A stretch of DNA of 33,090 nt, taken from the NCBI GenBank assembly GCA_001931905.2, contig MSJI02000130.1, positions 4,182-37,271 on the forward strand. Reading direction: 5' to 3'. Source of the DNA: Cladosporium sp. IMV 00045 (lineage: Eukaryota > Ascomycota > Dothideomycetes > Cladosporiales > Cladosporiaceae). This document shows, in pieces, positions 1-9,353 of this stretch (position 1 is the first letter of the stretch; each line of letters opens with the position of its first letter). The position numbers were made by a program, and so were the translations under genes. A model generated the notes under the pieces. That model made no database searches. It saw nothing but the letters and a program-made list of their open reading frames with translations, and was not told the origin of the DNA.

Positions 1-182
1 TGCGTGGCGTTTTGGGCGCGGTGCTGGGCGAGAGCAAGGCGGAGCAGCAAGAGAGGTTGAGGGAGGTGACGAGTCAGGCGAATGATCTTAGTGGGTTGGT
101 GAAGAAGCGGAAGGCGAAGGTTGATGTTGTTGAGGATGGGCAGGAGGGGAAGGGGAAGAAGGCCAAGGTGGAGGAGAAGTAG
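1..182 (+). CDS. 3' end of an unidentified lysine-rich protein (partial)
   Basis: An open frame enters from the left edge (codons start at position 3) and stops at TAG 180-182. About 59 residues are visible. The first half reads like a helical stretch with many Glu, Gln and Arg residues; the tail is dominated by Lys, Glu and Val and contains the basic run KKRKAK, a likely nuclear localisation signal. Codons end almost only in G or T, as at the 3' ends of other genes here, which supports real coding. No domain is recognisable in this fragment, so no function is assigned. The gene converges on the TFIIIC subunit gene, leaving about 310 bp for both 3' UTRs. Confidence 0.6.
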   Translation, partial: RGVLGAVLGESKAEQQERLREVTSQANDLSGLVKKRKAKVDVVEDGQEGKGKKAKVEEK

Positions 183-494
183 AACGGAGTGAAGTGGAGT
201 GAAGTGTGAAATTTCAATGTCGTCGACGGCGATTTGTGAGGACTTGAAAGGGGGCGTGTGATGCGTCTCTTGCTTGTGTACGATTCAATAACTTTTGTCC
301 CGTTCTTGATACCCAATATAATGAAAAGGCATTTTGCATTCTCATCCGAGCTTTTCGGTTTTTTTTTCCCCCTCAGCGTGGCTTGTTGGTATCGTGAATC
401 ACTGTACAGAGCATGCATACAAGTGTGATACAAAACGTACAAAAGCAGAATCGCATCTGCGAACAATTTTTACTCGTCAGGCCTATTTCCCTGC
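183..494. other. convergent 3' intergenic region
   Basis: This 312 bp gap lies between two convergent stop codons and must hold both 3' UTRs. It contains a T-run at about 359-368 and AT-rich stretches such as the AATATAATG near 315, consistent with poly(A) site sequence. No coding signal was seen. A CCA/CAC-rich tract begins at about 513, inside the neighbouring gene. Confidence 0.5.
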
Positions 495-2192
495 CTATGT
501 GCCCACTTCTTCACCACCACCATCACCACCACCACCACCAACCCCTTCATCCCCATCCCTCCCCTCCTCGCCATCCCCTTCTGCTCCACCACCACCACCA
601 ACTTGACCCTCATCAAACCTAAACGCAATCTCCCTCCCCACCTGCCCCGGAATGACCACCCTCTGCCTCGCCCTCGCCTCATTCGCCTCCTCCGCCTCCC
701 TGACCGCACTCCTCCGCCCCGAAGTCCTCCTCGTCGACCGTCCCATCTCCGCAGTCTCCAACGCCCTCCTCTCCGCATCCAGCCGCCTCGCCTCCTCCAT
801 CTGCGCTTTCGTGCGGCGGCGTTTGCGCGGTTTGAACGCCGCCGTGCCCTCCACTGCCCCTTCTTCTTCTCCTTCTTGCTCCTCCGCGGGAGCTTCCTGC
901 TCGGCCCCTTCGCCCGCCTGCTCCTCCCCCCCGCCGAGCTGGGGATCGAGCGCGAGAGCGAACGTCTGCGCCTCCGCTTCCGCTTCCGCTTCCGCTGCGC
1001 GTCGGGCTTTCTCGGCGTTGCTGACGCGGCCGCGCTTGCGACGGGGTGCTTCGCTCATGAGTTCGAGGCCGAGGTTGGAGCGGCGAGAGGCGTTGGAGGG
1101 CACGCCGCCGCCGCGGGGCCCGCCGCGCGGTCGGCGGGTGTAGGTGGGGAGGGGGAGGGGGAGGGGGAGAGGGGAGGCTTCTTCTGTTGCGGTGGTGGGG
1201 GTGGGTTGGGTTGTTGGGGGTTGAGTTGGTGTTTCGCTTGGTGTTGCGCCTGCTCTCGCTCCTGCTCCTGCAGGTGAGTCGAGGTTTTCGCCGGGCGGCG
1301 GGGATGTTCTGCGGGGTTCTGGGTCGTTTGCAGCAGAAGCGTGGAGGGCGCGGAGCTCGTCCGCGTCGCGCGCTCCTCTGTAGTAGACTGGGACGCGGAA
1401 AGGGATTCTATGCGCGTCGGGTTCGCCTTTCTTAAGTTTCACGGCGGAGAGGCGTTCCATGAAATCGGCCTGGGCGGCGAGATGGGGATCGTTGATTTTC
1501 CGGCGGGGGATGACCAGGGGTTTGTTGGGGTCTTGGGGGACTTCGAAGGGGGCACTGCGGTCTTCCGTATCGCTAATATCGGAGGCGGTGTTGTCTTCTG
1601 CTTCGAGCGGTTGGGCTGCGTTTTCGCTCCCGGTGAGAGCGTGGTCTTGAGAGCCTCGTTTGCGCTTTAGATTTGCGGGTTTGGCGACCAGTCTTGATTG
1701 TGAGGAGCTGACTACGTCGAGCACATGGCCGCTGAGTTTGGGGTCTGATACGACGCCCGGGTTGGTGATCCAGAATTGAGTCCCGAGGTCGGTGAACCAG
1801 TGGCAGCTGTAGAATCCATTGTTGAATTTTACGTAGGGCTTTTCGGTGTGTAGATCCAGAATTTGCAGCTTGCCAGACTGGTTTGCTACATCGTCGCCTT
1901 CGATCTCGGTGACGTCCTGACCGTTCGCCTCGACGGGAGCTGTGAGTGCAGTTTCCCCGGCAGTCGTATTGGTGGTATTTTTGTCCGGACGAATGAGCTT
2001 GCCGTTTTTGGCATATGTCTTTTCCTGGATGGCGTTTGGGACGTGAGTGGTCAGATCCAAGGTGAAGTAGATGTCCTCGGTCTCATTATCGTCATATTCG
2101 TATTCCCAGTCCGAGTCGTTGGCGGTGTTGAGTGATGATCTTGGTGGTGGCTGGGCCGATGAGAGGTGGGATGGCGTTGATTGTGTGGCCAT
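495..2192 (-). CDS. TFC7: TFIIIC triple-barrel subunit (tau55 / GTF3C6-like)
   Basis: Intronless gene of 565 codons plus stop. The N-terminus carries the acidic-aromatic motif DSDWEYEYDDNETED (residues 26-40), followed by IYFTLDLT and further beta-strand-like segments to about residue 175. This is the pattern of the TFIIIC subunit 6 triple-barrel domain, which in the family binds the large TFIIIC tau A-module subunit; TFIIIC recognises tRNA A and B boxes. No histidine phosphatase domain is present, unlike yeast Tfc7, so it resembles the shorter S. pombe/human forms. After the domain comes a basic segment (LKRKRG), then a long low-complexity region: a Pro-Leu repeat near residues 339-349, Ala/Glu-rich helices, a basic stretch FKPRKRRRTKAQ and a Gly/Glu-rich tail. 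The start at 2190-2192 is the first in-frame ATG; 22 upstream open codons lack one. It is divergent from the Vps62-type gene. Confidence 0.75.
   Translation of the reverse strand: MATQSTPSHLSSAQPPPRSSLNTANDSDWEYEYDDNETEDIYFTLDLTTHVPNAIQEKTYAKNGKLIRPDKNTTNTTAGETALTAPVEANGQDVTEIEGDDVANQSGKLQILDLHTEKPYVKFNNGFYSCHWFTDLGTQFWITNPGVVSDPKLSGHVLDVVSSSQSRLVAKPANLKRKRGSQDHALTGSENAAQPLEAEDNTASDISDTEDRSAPFEVPQDPNKPLVIPRRKINDPHLAAQADFMERLSAVKLKKGEPDAHRIPFRVPVYYRGARDADELRALHASAANDPEPRRTSPPPGENLDSPAGAGARAGATPSETPTQPPTTQPTPTTATEEASPLPLPLPLPTYTRRPRGGPRGGGVPSNASRRSNLGLELMSEAPRRKRGRVSNAEKARRAAEAEAEAEAQTFALALDPQLGGGEEQAGEGAEQEAPAEEQEGEEEGAVEGTAAFKPRKRRRTKAQMEEARRLDAERRALETAEMGRSTRRTSGRRSAVREAEEANEARARQRVVIPGQVGREIAFRFDEGQVGGGGGAEGDGEEGRDGDEGVGGGGGDGGGEEVGT
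1145..1178 (+). repeat. GGGGGA tandem repeat with G-quadruplex potential
   Basis: Five G-runs of four to five bases separated by single A (or AGA) lie on the plus strand. They encode the Pro-Leu repeat of the TFIIIC subunit in the antisense direction, so the G-rich strand is the transcription template and the mRNA is C-rich. Confidence 0.75.
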
Positions 2193-3496
2193 TGTTCTAT
2201 GAGGGTAGCAGCAACGTGGTTTGGAGCGATGGGGACATTGGTCCCGACGTCGGATCACAAGACAGCGAGACTACCACCTGCAGCAAGGGTTGACTTTGTT
2301 GTTTTATGGGATGGTGGTGGAGCTGTGCAAGTGGTGTAGATGTCGCATGGAAGACGTGCGTGGAGACGGAACGTCGGATGATTGGTGGATGGGAGTGAAT
2401 TTGCGGGCGCTTGTGAGGGAAGGCTCGACTGGGCTTTGCGTGAGAGAGGCAGGCAGTCAGCCCTGCGAGCTATTACCGATTTCACCATCAAGTAGACGGC
2501 ATTTGATTGATTCGATGCGTGTGTCTACCTGGTAGGTATATGGGTACCTGAGGCAAACAGGTCAAAAATCATTGACGATCTTGTGTCGTCTGCAATTCAT
2601 ATACGGCATGCATCGACCTCGTCTATCTATTGGCTAGACCTGGCTGTGCAGGCAAGCAAGGCGGATTTCCAATCGTACCATAATAATCCATACCATCATA
2701 CATGTACGCCTGTGCCGGATGAAGCCTCGTCTCCCGGAACGCCTCATCCTCCCTCCTGCAGCTTACCTACTGCAGTAAGGTGTCTCTCATATATACATCC
2801 TTCCATTCTCCATCGCCTTCTCGCTCATATCCTCACTTTGCCCTGTCAGCTCCATCATCATTATAAATCACTTGATTTCATCCGCAGTATCTCCCTCTCA
2901 CTCTCCACCTCCTCCAGCCTCTGCAGATCTCTCCCAAGCGCCCGCAACCCTCCGCGACCCACATCCGACCGACATCGCATTTGTGTAAGGCGGACTAGGT
3001 GTGGCAGCGCAGGGTCATAAATCTCCAATCCGGATCCATCGGCCCCGGCACGCCCGGATCTCGTCTCGAAGAAGAAAAGGCCCTGGCAACTCTATACACC
3101 GCTGTGGAACTCTGGCAAGCCCTACGTCGTCACGCGCCTTCTTCTTACCTGGATGTAAGAACTCTCGCCCACTTCCTCGTATATCACAACCTACTTGCTC
3201 TCTCTCTCTCTCACTCCTTCACCCGCAGAGGTCGTTGCCAATCGCTGATAACGCCGACATCCATCCATCCACCCACATCTTTCCCCCACTCACCCCGCGG
3301 TCAGGAACCGTTGGCTTTCCACGACATCACCACCGGCGCATTCTCAAGCACGGAATCCCGCACTGTCCTTGCATCACCCTCCTCCGCTCGTCAGCATTCA
3401 CCGATGACCGTCCCTCTGTAGCAATCGCCTCACTTCAACATCCACTCCCACACAATTCACTCATCAATGACCCGGTAGGCATACGCTCTCTTGCGA
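2193..3496. promoter_or_regulatory. 1.3 kb divergent promoter region (TFIIIC subunit / Vps62-type gene)
   Basis: No supportable gene lies here. The stretch from about 2780 to 3490 on the plus strand is pyrimidine-rich, typical of a fungal core promoter and 5' leader, and includes a CATATATAC element near 2788 and a 15 nt CT repeat at 3198-3212. Several short plus-strand frames are open but show no domain. An upstream noncoding exon for the downstream gene is possible: a donor-like GGTAGGC occurs at 3475. The left part is the presumed 5' region of the TFIIIC subunit gene. Confidence 0.45.
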
Positions 3497-5341
3497 ATGC
3501 CGTCGAGTGCACGATCCTTGCCGGTTGCAAACCACCCTTCTCCCATGCAACGATTCGGCCGAAAATGCTTCGCCGGCTTCATCGCAGTGGCTCTTTGCTA
3601 CATTGTGCTCAATGGCGTCGGAGCATACATCACCGGGACCATGACCGCTGCCGAGATGGCTGAGAACGAGAAATGGATCGCAAGCGGAAAGCTATGGATA
3701 GACCGCCAGATGTGTCGATGGCTGGGCATATGCGGCTTATTCCATTACCTCAACAAGTCCGCTTGGACATCGCAACACATCACCGACGACATTCCCCAAC
3801 CTACACCGCAATGGAGTGACTATTGGATATCGGGCGGAGACCCAGACGATTGGTCGGATGAAGAGCGTCAGCTGCGAGAGATACCCCAGTACGTCTTCGA
3901 CTACGCGCCCTACGTTCACTTGTTCTCTGGAGAAAACTTCTGGCCTTGCGATATTGCCGAGCACTTAGTACACACCACGCCTTACCTAAACTACACAATG
4001 ATAGAAGAGCTGGAGGACGATCGCAATCTTACAAACTTGAATGACCTTAATGGGGTCGATGGGGGTGTCAGTGGGAAATACATATATCTGCAGAGCAATG
4101 ATAATGTCGAGGAACGGCCACGCTGGCTCGGTGGCAACAAGAACATCCCAAATGCACCGGAGATGCGGAAGGATATTGGCTTCGACGCGCCCTGGCCTGA
4201 CCTGGGTGATCTTAAGGATTTTGACTTGGAAAAGGCACAGCAGCAAGTCTTGAAGGAACAAGATGAATCTGCACAGTCTCAGAACGCGCCACCCACTAAT
4301 CCAACAAACTTGCGCGTCACCGAGGACGGCCGCTGCGGAGGCAACAGCGGGCTTACGTGTGAAGGGAGCAAGTACGGCCAATGTTGCTCAATCTACGGGT
4401 ATTGCGGCAATGATGCTGCTTACTGTGGCGACGCTTGCGATCCTCTAGCTGGCAAATGCCCCGATCCTCTAGCACCCAAACCTCATCGTGACCTCAAGAA
4501 GCGCCAGCACAATCTGGACGGCGAGAAACACCGCCCTCAAAAAGGTGGACGCAGCAGCGCCCCGGCAATTCTCGTAGTGGTCCCGAAGGACGATGGAATC
4601 GTTGACGCTTTCTGGTTTTTCTTCTATTCCTACAACCTAGGCAACAAAGTCCTCAACGTCCGCTTCGGCAACCACGTCGGCGACTGGGAGCACACCGTCG
4701 TCCGCTTCGTCAACGGCCGCCCGGAATACGTCTACCTATCCGAACACAACTTCGGCGAAGCCTACGCCTACCACGCCGTCGAAAAGTACCTCCCCGCGCA
4801 AGACGACACCGGCACCATGCTCGGGACCTGGTCCAACGCCACCGCCGCGCGCCGCGCAAAGCGCCCCGTCGTGTACAGCGCCACAGGCTCGCACGCCATG
4901 TACGCCACACCAGGCCTACACCCCTACGTTCTCCCCTGGGGCCTCTTGCACGACCAAACGGACCGCGGCCCGCTCTGGGACCCGGCGCAAAACGCGCACT
5001 CGTTCGTCTACGACCGCGCCTCCCACGTCCTGCGCGCTTCCACCCACTCCCCCAAGGCCCCCGTCAACTGGTTCCACTACGCCGGCCACTGGGGCGATAA
5101 GTACTACCCGCTCTCGGACCCGCGCCAGTACCGCTTTGCCGGCGAGTATCATTACGTTAATGGGCCCACGGGCCCGAAGTTCAAGAATTTGGGACGAGAG
5201 CAGGTTTGTCAGGGCAGGGGCTTTTGCAAGATTAGGCATTGGCTTGGGGGAGGGAGGGGGGCGGACCATTTTCCCGAAGAGGAGGAGATTGAAGAGGGGG
5301 GGTTGCCCGGTGGGAATGTGACGGGTTGGAGTATGAAGTGA
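3497..5341 (+). CDS. membrane-anchored Vps62-family protein with hevein-type chitin-binding domain
   Basis: A single open frame of 614 codons. The N-terminus has one hydrophobic segment (FAGFIAVALCYIVLNGVG, about residues 25-42) preceded by basic residues, so a signal anchor or signal peptide is likely. Residues about 278-320 form a chitin-binding type 1 (hevein) module with eight cysteines: GRC, LTC, QCC, YGYC, AYC, DAC, GKC. Residues about 355-595 match the Vps62 / DUF946 family: FGNHVGDWEHTVVRF, YLSEHN, YSATGSHAMYA and NWFHYAGHWGDKYYP. Yeast Vps62 was found in vacuolar sorting screens but the family's biochemistry is unclear. The chitin module suggests a lumenal or cell-wall-facing protein (inference). 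The first in-frame ATG is 3497; ATG 3545 (MQRFGRK) sits closer to the anchor and is an equally good start, giving 598 residues. The last 60 codons are Gly- and Glu-rich. Confidence 0.8.
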   Translation: MPSSARSLPVANHPSPMQRFGRKCFAGFIAVALCYIVLNGVGAYITGTMTAAEMAENEKWIASGKLWIDRQMCRWLGICGLFHYLNKSAWTSQHITDDIPQPTPQWSDYWISGGDPDDWSDEERQLREIPQYVFDYAPYVHLFSGENFWPCDIAEHLVHTTPYLNYTMIEELEDDRNLTNLNDLNGVDGGVSGKYIYLQSNDNVEERPRWLGGNKNIPNAPEMRKDIGFDAPWPDLGDLKDFDLEKAQQQVLKEQDESAQSQNAPPTNPTNLRVTEDGRCGGNSGLTCEGSKYGQCCSIYGYCGNDAAYCGDACDPLAGKCPDPLAPKPHRDLKKRQHNLDGEKHRPQKGGRSSAPAILVVVPKDDGIVDAFWFFFYSYNLGNKVLNVRFGNHVGDWEHTVVRFVNGRPEYVYLSEHNFGEAYAYHAVEKYLPAQDDTGTMLGTWSNATAARRAKRPVVYSATGSHAMYATPGLHPYVLPWGLLHDQTDRGPLWDPAQNAHSFVYDRASHVLRASTHSPKAPVNWFHYAGHWGDKYYPLSDPRQYRFAGEYHYVNGPTGPKFKNLGREQVCQGRGFCKIRHWLGGGRGADHFPEEEEIEEGGLPGGNVTGWSMK

Positions 5342-5967
5342 TTGGGTGATTGATGAGGTTTGGCTGTGCTTTTCGTTTTTGTTTCTTTCCCTTTTCCAAT
5401 TTCCTGGATGCGTTTTCGACCTTGATTTCTTGGATTCCCCTCTCGACGGCTTGGATTTTTCTTGCGAAGGCGCAAAGCACGAAGATACCCCTACCATTCC
5501 TTCCTTTTTTCGTTCATCTCCGTCTTGTAAGGCGAGCTGGATTCTGTTGCCCTGGGTACGGGCTTTGCTTGGAATTTTCTTTATTCTTGTTACGAGCATG
5601 CTTGCAATGATAGACGATACAATGACACCGATATTTTATCTTTCCTTACAACAAGACTGTATATGCTTCCAGAGTTAGGCTCATATGCAAAGCAGAGATT
5701 CGTGGCGATCGACCTACATATGTACATGTGTGCCATTCCTCCGCCTAATGATAAATATGACATCAAGATACCTTACACTCCGCACACTTCTTATCACAGA
5801 GATCCTTCGGCCAAAAGCAAAACGTTCGACACTACTATCCTAATGATACCTTATTCTATACTACCTACGTGTAGATTCTGAAAATCCAACTATCGTACTT
5901 CCTCCCCGATTGATCACCATACACAATTTACAATCATCGCAACCCAAACCCCTCAAACACCACCGTC
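5342..5967. other. intergenic: 3' UTR of the Vps62-type gene and promoter of the GNAT gene
   Basis: T-rich sequence (5360-5600) follows the stop, as expected for a 3' UTR. The right half is more AT-rich and carries alternating motifs such as CATATGTACATGTG near 5737. From about 5880 a C/A-rich leader leads into the GNAT start codon. No gene is supported. Confidence 0.45.
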
Positions 5968-6795
5968 ATGAAAACCCCAACATCCTACATCCTCACCCTC
6001 CTCCTCGCCCTCACCATCAGCACACAACAAACCCCCCTCCACCCTCACCCGAACCAACAACCCCTCTCTCTCCCTCTCCCCGCACCCTCAACCCCAACCC
6101 TCCGCCCAATCCACCCTGCCGACCTCCCCTCCCTCACCAACCTGATCATCGACGCCTTCCGCCCCTCCGCCACATGGCACTACCTCATCCCCAACTTCGC
6201 TGCCCACGAGCCCGAGTTCCGCGCCTGCATGGTGCGGCAAGTCGAGCGGGAATGGGCGAATCGACACCGCAACGCCACGTTCGGGAATGTAATCACCGTG
6301 CCTGCCGACGAAGCGAGCGGAAGCGGCGCAAGAACAGAGGGCGGGGAGGAAATCGTCGCCGTCGCGCTATGGAACATTCGCGACGAAACAAACCACCACA
6401 TCCATACCCACCCTCTTCTCGTCCTCCTCTCCACCACCTCCCCCGCCTCCTGCCCCGACATCAACACCACGCGCGCTCTCTCCCTCGCCGCGCAACAGTC
6501 CTCTCTCGAGCAAAGGTACCTCTCCCCCCTCGCCCCGCGCCAACTGTACCTGCACACTCTGGCGACGCATCCGAGCTGGGACGGGCACGGGTTCGCGGCA
6601 AGGCATTGTATTTGGGGGCAGCATTTGGCGGGGGAGATGGGGGTGCCTGTTACGCTGACGGCGACGGAGGCGGGGTGGCCGGTTTATGATGCGTTGGGGT
6701 GGAGGGGTTTGAGGAGGGAGACGCTGAGGGGCTTGGAGGGGGAGAGGGTGGGGGAGTGGGTGGAGGCGATGGTTTGGGAGGGGGAGGGGGAATGA
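5968..6795 (+). CDS. GNAT-family N-acetyltransferase
   Basis: Intronless 275-codon frame from ATG 5968 to TGA 6793. The family transfers acetyl from acetyl-CoA to an amine. A GNAT core starts at TPTLRPIHPADLPSLTNLI (about residues 42-60), typical of the beta1-alpha1 entry. A beta4 strand LYLHTLATHPSW (about 192-203) is followed by DGHGFAARH, a degenerate acetyl-CoA loop (usual Q/RxxGxG/A), and then VPVTLTATEAGWPVYDALGW, the usual C-terminal GNAT ending. The substrate cannot be deduced. The first 20 residues are hydrophobic (SYILTLLLALTIS), so a signal peptide or mitochondrial/secretory targeting is possible, unusual for this family; a later start is not obvious. C-ending codons dominate the first half and G-ending codons the last 60. 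Confidence 0.75.
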   Translation: MKTPTSYILTLLLALTISTQQTPLHPHPNQQPLSLPLPAPSTPTLRPIHPADLPSLTNLIIDAFRPSATWHYLIPNFAAHEPEFRACMVRQVEREWANRHRNATFGNVITVPADEASGSGARTEGGEEIVAVALWNIRDETNHHIHTHPLLVLLSTTSPASCPDINTTRALSLAAQQSSLEQRYLSPLAPRQLYLHTLATHPSWDGHGFAARHCIWGQHLAGEMGVPVTLTATEAGWPVYDALGWRGLRRETLRGLEGERVGEWVEAMVWEGEGE

Positions 6796-7316
6796 TTTTC
6801 TTTTGCTTGTTGTTTTCTTTAACTCATCTTTTCTACTTCACCTGTTGCTTCTTGGGATGTTGGGTGTCTGAGAGTGCATCGCGGACAGCTGGGTTGGTGC
6901 TTCAGTGATTATATGTACTACATCTCTGGAGATCGTAAGGCGGGGTAGAATATTGGGGCATTAATAATCGGGAGAGATCACATGTATACGAAGATCGCTT
7001 TGTATATAGCATAGGAGATATTTTTTTATCAGATCGGCATGCTTGTTTGGAAGCCATCCTGACATCGCTCCTCGGTCTTCGCTCCTCCAAACGTTCATGC
7101 AGCTGAGGTGGATACGGACGGCTCTCCAACCGGAGTGCCGGAATGGTCAGACTACGTCTGCCAGAGTTGCTGGTGTAACACGTCGCTTGTAGCTGATAGT
7201 ACTTGTACTCCGTCTGGGAACATCGATAACCTGTCTATTGGTTCAATCTCACCTGACTTCTCAAATCGATCGTCAGATCCTCGTTGATACCCATAGCTCA
7301 TCCACAGCTACCAATC
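6796..7316. other. intergenic between GNAT and SDR genes
   Basis: The left part is a T-rich 3' UTR. The right part is a promoter region of roughly 300 bp containing a T7 run at 7021-7028 next to TATCAG and a C/A-rich leader (7240-7316). A small minus-strand frame at 6902-7129 has no recognisable features and is not called. Confidence 0.4.
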
Positions 7317-8416
7317 ATGGCCTCAAAGTACAGCAAGCAGGACCTTTATGATGTTTCTGGTCTGGTGGCGGTCGTCACTGGAGGTAAATTTCTATCAGCC
7401 ATCATCCCAATAGCATGACAGATTACTAACTTCAGAACAGGTGGCTCAGGACTAGGTCTCATTATCGCTCGAACACTAGAAAGTAACGGAGCAAAAGTCT
7501 ACATCACCGGCCGCAACGAGCAAAAACTCCAAGAAGCCGTCAAACTCGCCGTTCGTCTCTTGCCCACAAAATACCAAATTCCCATTCAAAAACCAAACCC
7601 AATCTTACAAAAAAAAAAAAACACCAGGAACACAACAACCTCATCCCTATCCAAGGCAGCACGACCTCCCACTCCGACCTCCAACGCGCCGTCGACCTCA
7701 TCACCCGCGAAACAGGCCACATCGACCTCCTAATCAACAACGCCGGCCAAACAACCTTCGACTCCTCGCCCAACGCCCGCCCCAAACCCAACGCAGACTC
7801 CTCCGCCGCAGAAGTCCGCGACTACTACTTCAACTACCGACCCCAGCAACTCTGGGCCGACACGCTGGAAACCAACGTCGCCGCCGTGTTTACCACTTCC
7901 ATGGCTTTCCTCGAATTGCTGGTCGCAGGCAACAAGCGGAGGGAAGGCACCGGCAGGCCGAGTAGTCAAATTGTCGCGATTGGGAGTGTCGGTGGGTTGA
8001 CGAGATTCACCGATAGTTTCATCTACAACGCCAGCAAAGCGGCGGTGCATCACTTGATGAAGAATCTGGGCGCGCATTTTGTGGGCTTCGATGTTAGGTG
8101 CAATGCCATCGCGCCGGGCTGTGAGTGGTCTTTTTTCTCTCTCCTCTTCGCGCTACGATTTGACCCGTTTTTTTCAAACTGACGCATTCTCGCAACACCA
8201 GGGTTCCCGACAGACATGACCGTCCCCGTCACGAAGATGTGGGAGCACACCGGCGGCGTGATGCCGCGCACCCTCGTGCCCGCGCAGCGCATGGGCGCCG
8301 AGGAGGAGATGGCCGGCACGGTGCTGTACCTCGCTTCCAGGGCTGGCGGGTACTGCAATGGGAATGTGCAGGTCGTCGATGGGGGGTTTTTGGCGAATCA
8401 CGCGGGCACGTATTAG
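7317..8416 (+). CDS. classical short-chain dehydrogenase/reductase
   Basis: Four exons: 7317-7383, 7441-7550, 7628-8120 and 8202-8416, giving 294 residues. Introns start GTAAAT, GTTCGT and GTGAGT and end CAG. The joined protein has the NAD(P)-binding TGGGSGLG (residues 21-28, spanning intron 1), NNAG (96-99), the catalytic triad S179 (AIGS), Y192 and K196 (YNASK), the PGW segment spanning intron 3, and the C-terminal VVDGGF. This is a complete classical SDR that would reduce a carbonyl or oxidise an alcohol with NAD(P)(H); fungal relatives are often labelled 3-oxoacyl-ACP reductase or rhamnolipid-type reductases, but the substrate is unknown. Residues about 100-125 form an insertion rich in Asn, Ser and Ala. 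Intron 2 is atypical: weak donor and a 13-A run near its acceptor. Confidence 0.88.
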
Positions 8417-9134
8417 GAATGCTCGATGTGTGGGTTTGGGTTTGCTTGTCAGATGCGGCGGTGAAGATCTCATGCGTGCAGCGAAGTCTATGCGGGTCGC
8501 GGATGTGTGGCGGTATAGAGGCTCGGCGCTATTATTGATCGGGCCTCTTATGCTTTTGAGGCGGTGAAAGATAGATCAAGATGGGAAGATAGACTTGAGA
8601 CATACAGAGGGTGATCAAAAGGGCTTTGTGGTGAAAGGTTTCGCGGGACGCGATACTCAGAATGATATGTTCTCACAATTGGAGGATGAACAAGATAGAT
8701 ACATTAAACCCTGTTTCTGGTGTTGAAGGCATCGCGCTGATGAGACTTGATCACAAGCTAGGAAATCGATCGGACGTTCCTCCGTCATCTTGAAATTGAC
8801 CAGCCATGCCGAGGTGGCAGTTGAAAGCGAAAGAAAAGAGAAAAGGAGGTAAGGAGTTAACAGATCATCGCCCGTAGACGAGAGCAAAAGGAAATAGATA
8901 TCGTGTTCCTAAAGTATCCAAACGAAACGCCATCCCACGCCGTTGCCTGTGGGTGTGACGCCAAATCGCAGAAGCAAAATCCCCAAAAACGACAATCGAT
9001 GCAAAACGCCACCCGCTAAACCAAGCAAATAGGTTCGAACAAGGTCTCAGTCCTCATGGTGCTTTACAACCACGATCATCGAGACCAACGACGGAGCTCT
9101 GAGATAAAAACACTCGAAGAGGGACTCCGTCGAT
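8417..9134. other. convergent 3' intergenic region
   Basis: This 718 bp lies between the SDR stop and the stop of the minus-strand 72-residue gene. It is moderately AT-rich from 8560 to 8900, consistent with 3' UTR sequence. Short frames at 8358-8567 and 8657-8887 have no coding features and are not called. Confidence 0.4.
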
Positions 9135-9353
9135 TTACTTGCGCTCAGGAATGCCGAAGACGGAGGCAGGTCTTGAGGGCAGCGGCGAGGGCGGTGGCAC
9201 GCAGATCTCTTCGGCTTGCGCGACGCGCAGGGAGAGGTTGTTGCGAGGTTTTGAGGCGGAGGCTTGGAAGGCGCGGGTGATGTCGTCGGTGCTGAAGGAG
9301 TCGTTGCGCGGGAGGCGAGGGGCCTGGGAGGGCTGGGGGAGGGTGGAAGTCAT
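9135..9353 (-). CDS. 72-residue orphan protein, Pro/Ser-rich
   Basis: A short frame from ATG (9351-9353) to TAA (9135-9137). The protein begins MTSTLPQPSQAPRLPRNDSF, continues STDDITRAFQASASKPRNNLSLRVAQAEE and ends with a Pro/Ser-rich segment and PASVFGIPERK. Coding support comes from codon use: nearly every third position is C or G, with C preferred, as in well-expressed genes of this window. There is no signal peptide, membrane segment or cysteine pair. RLPRNDSFS looks like a basophilic-kinase or 14-3-3 site (inference). No family is recognised. It is convergent with the SDR gene and has a very long empty upstream region with GATA sites. Confidence 0.55.
   Translation of the reverse strand: MTSTLPQPSQAPRLPRNDSFSTDDITRAFQASASKPRNNLSLRVAQAEEICVPPPSPLPSRPASVFGIPERK

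Noticed and set aside
603..1277. 224-codon plus-strand frame, Arg/Pro-rich
   Set aside because: It is antisense to the TFIIIC subunit gene; the peptide is low complexity and arises from GC-rich codons of the real gene.
9031..9041. GGTTCGAAC resembling a tRNA B box
   Set aside because: No acceptor, anticodon or D arm can be folded around it.
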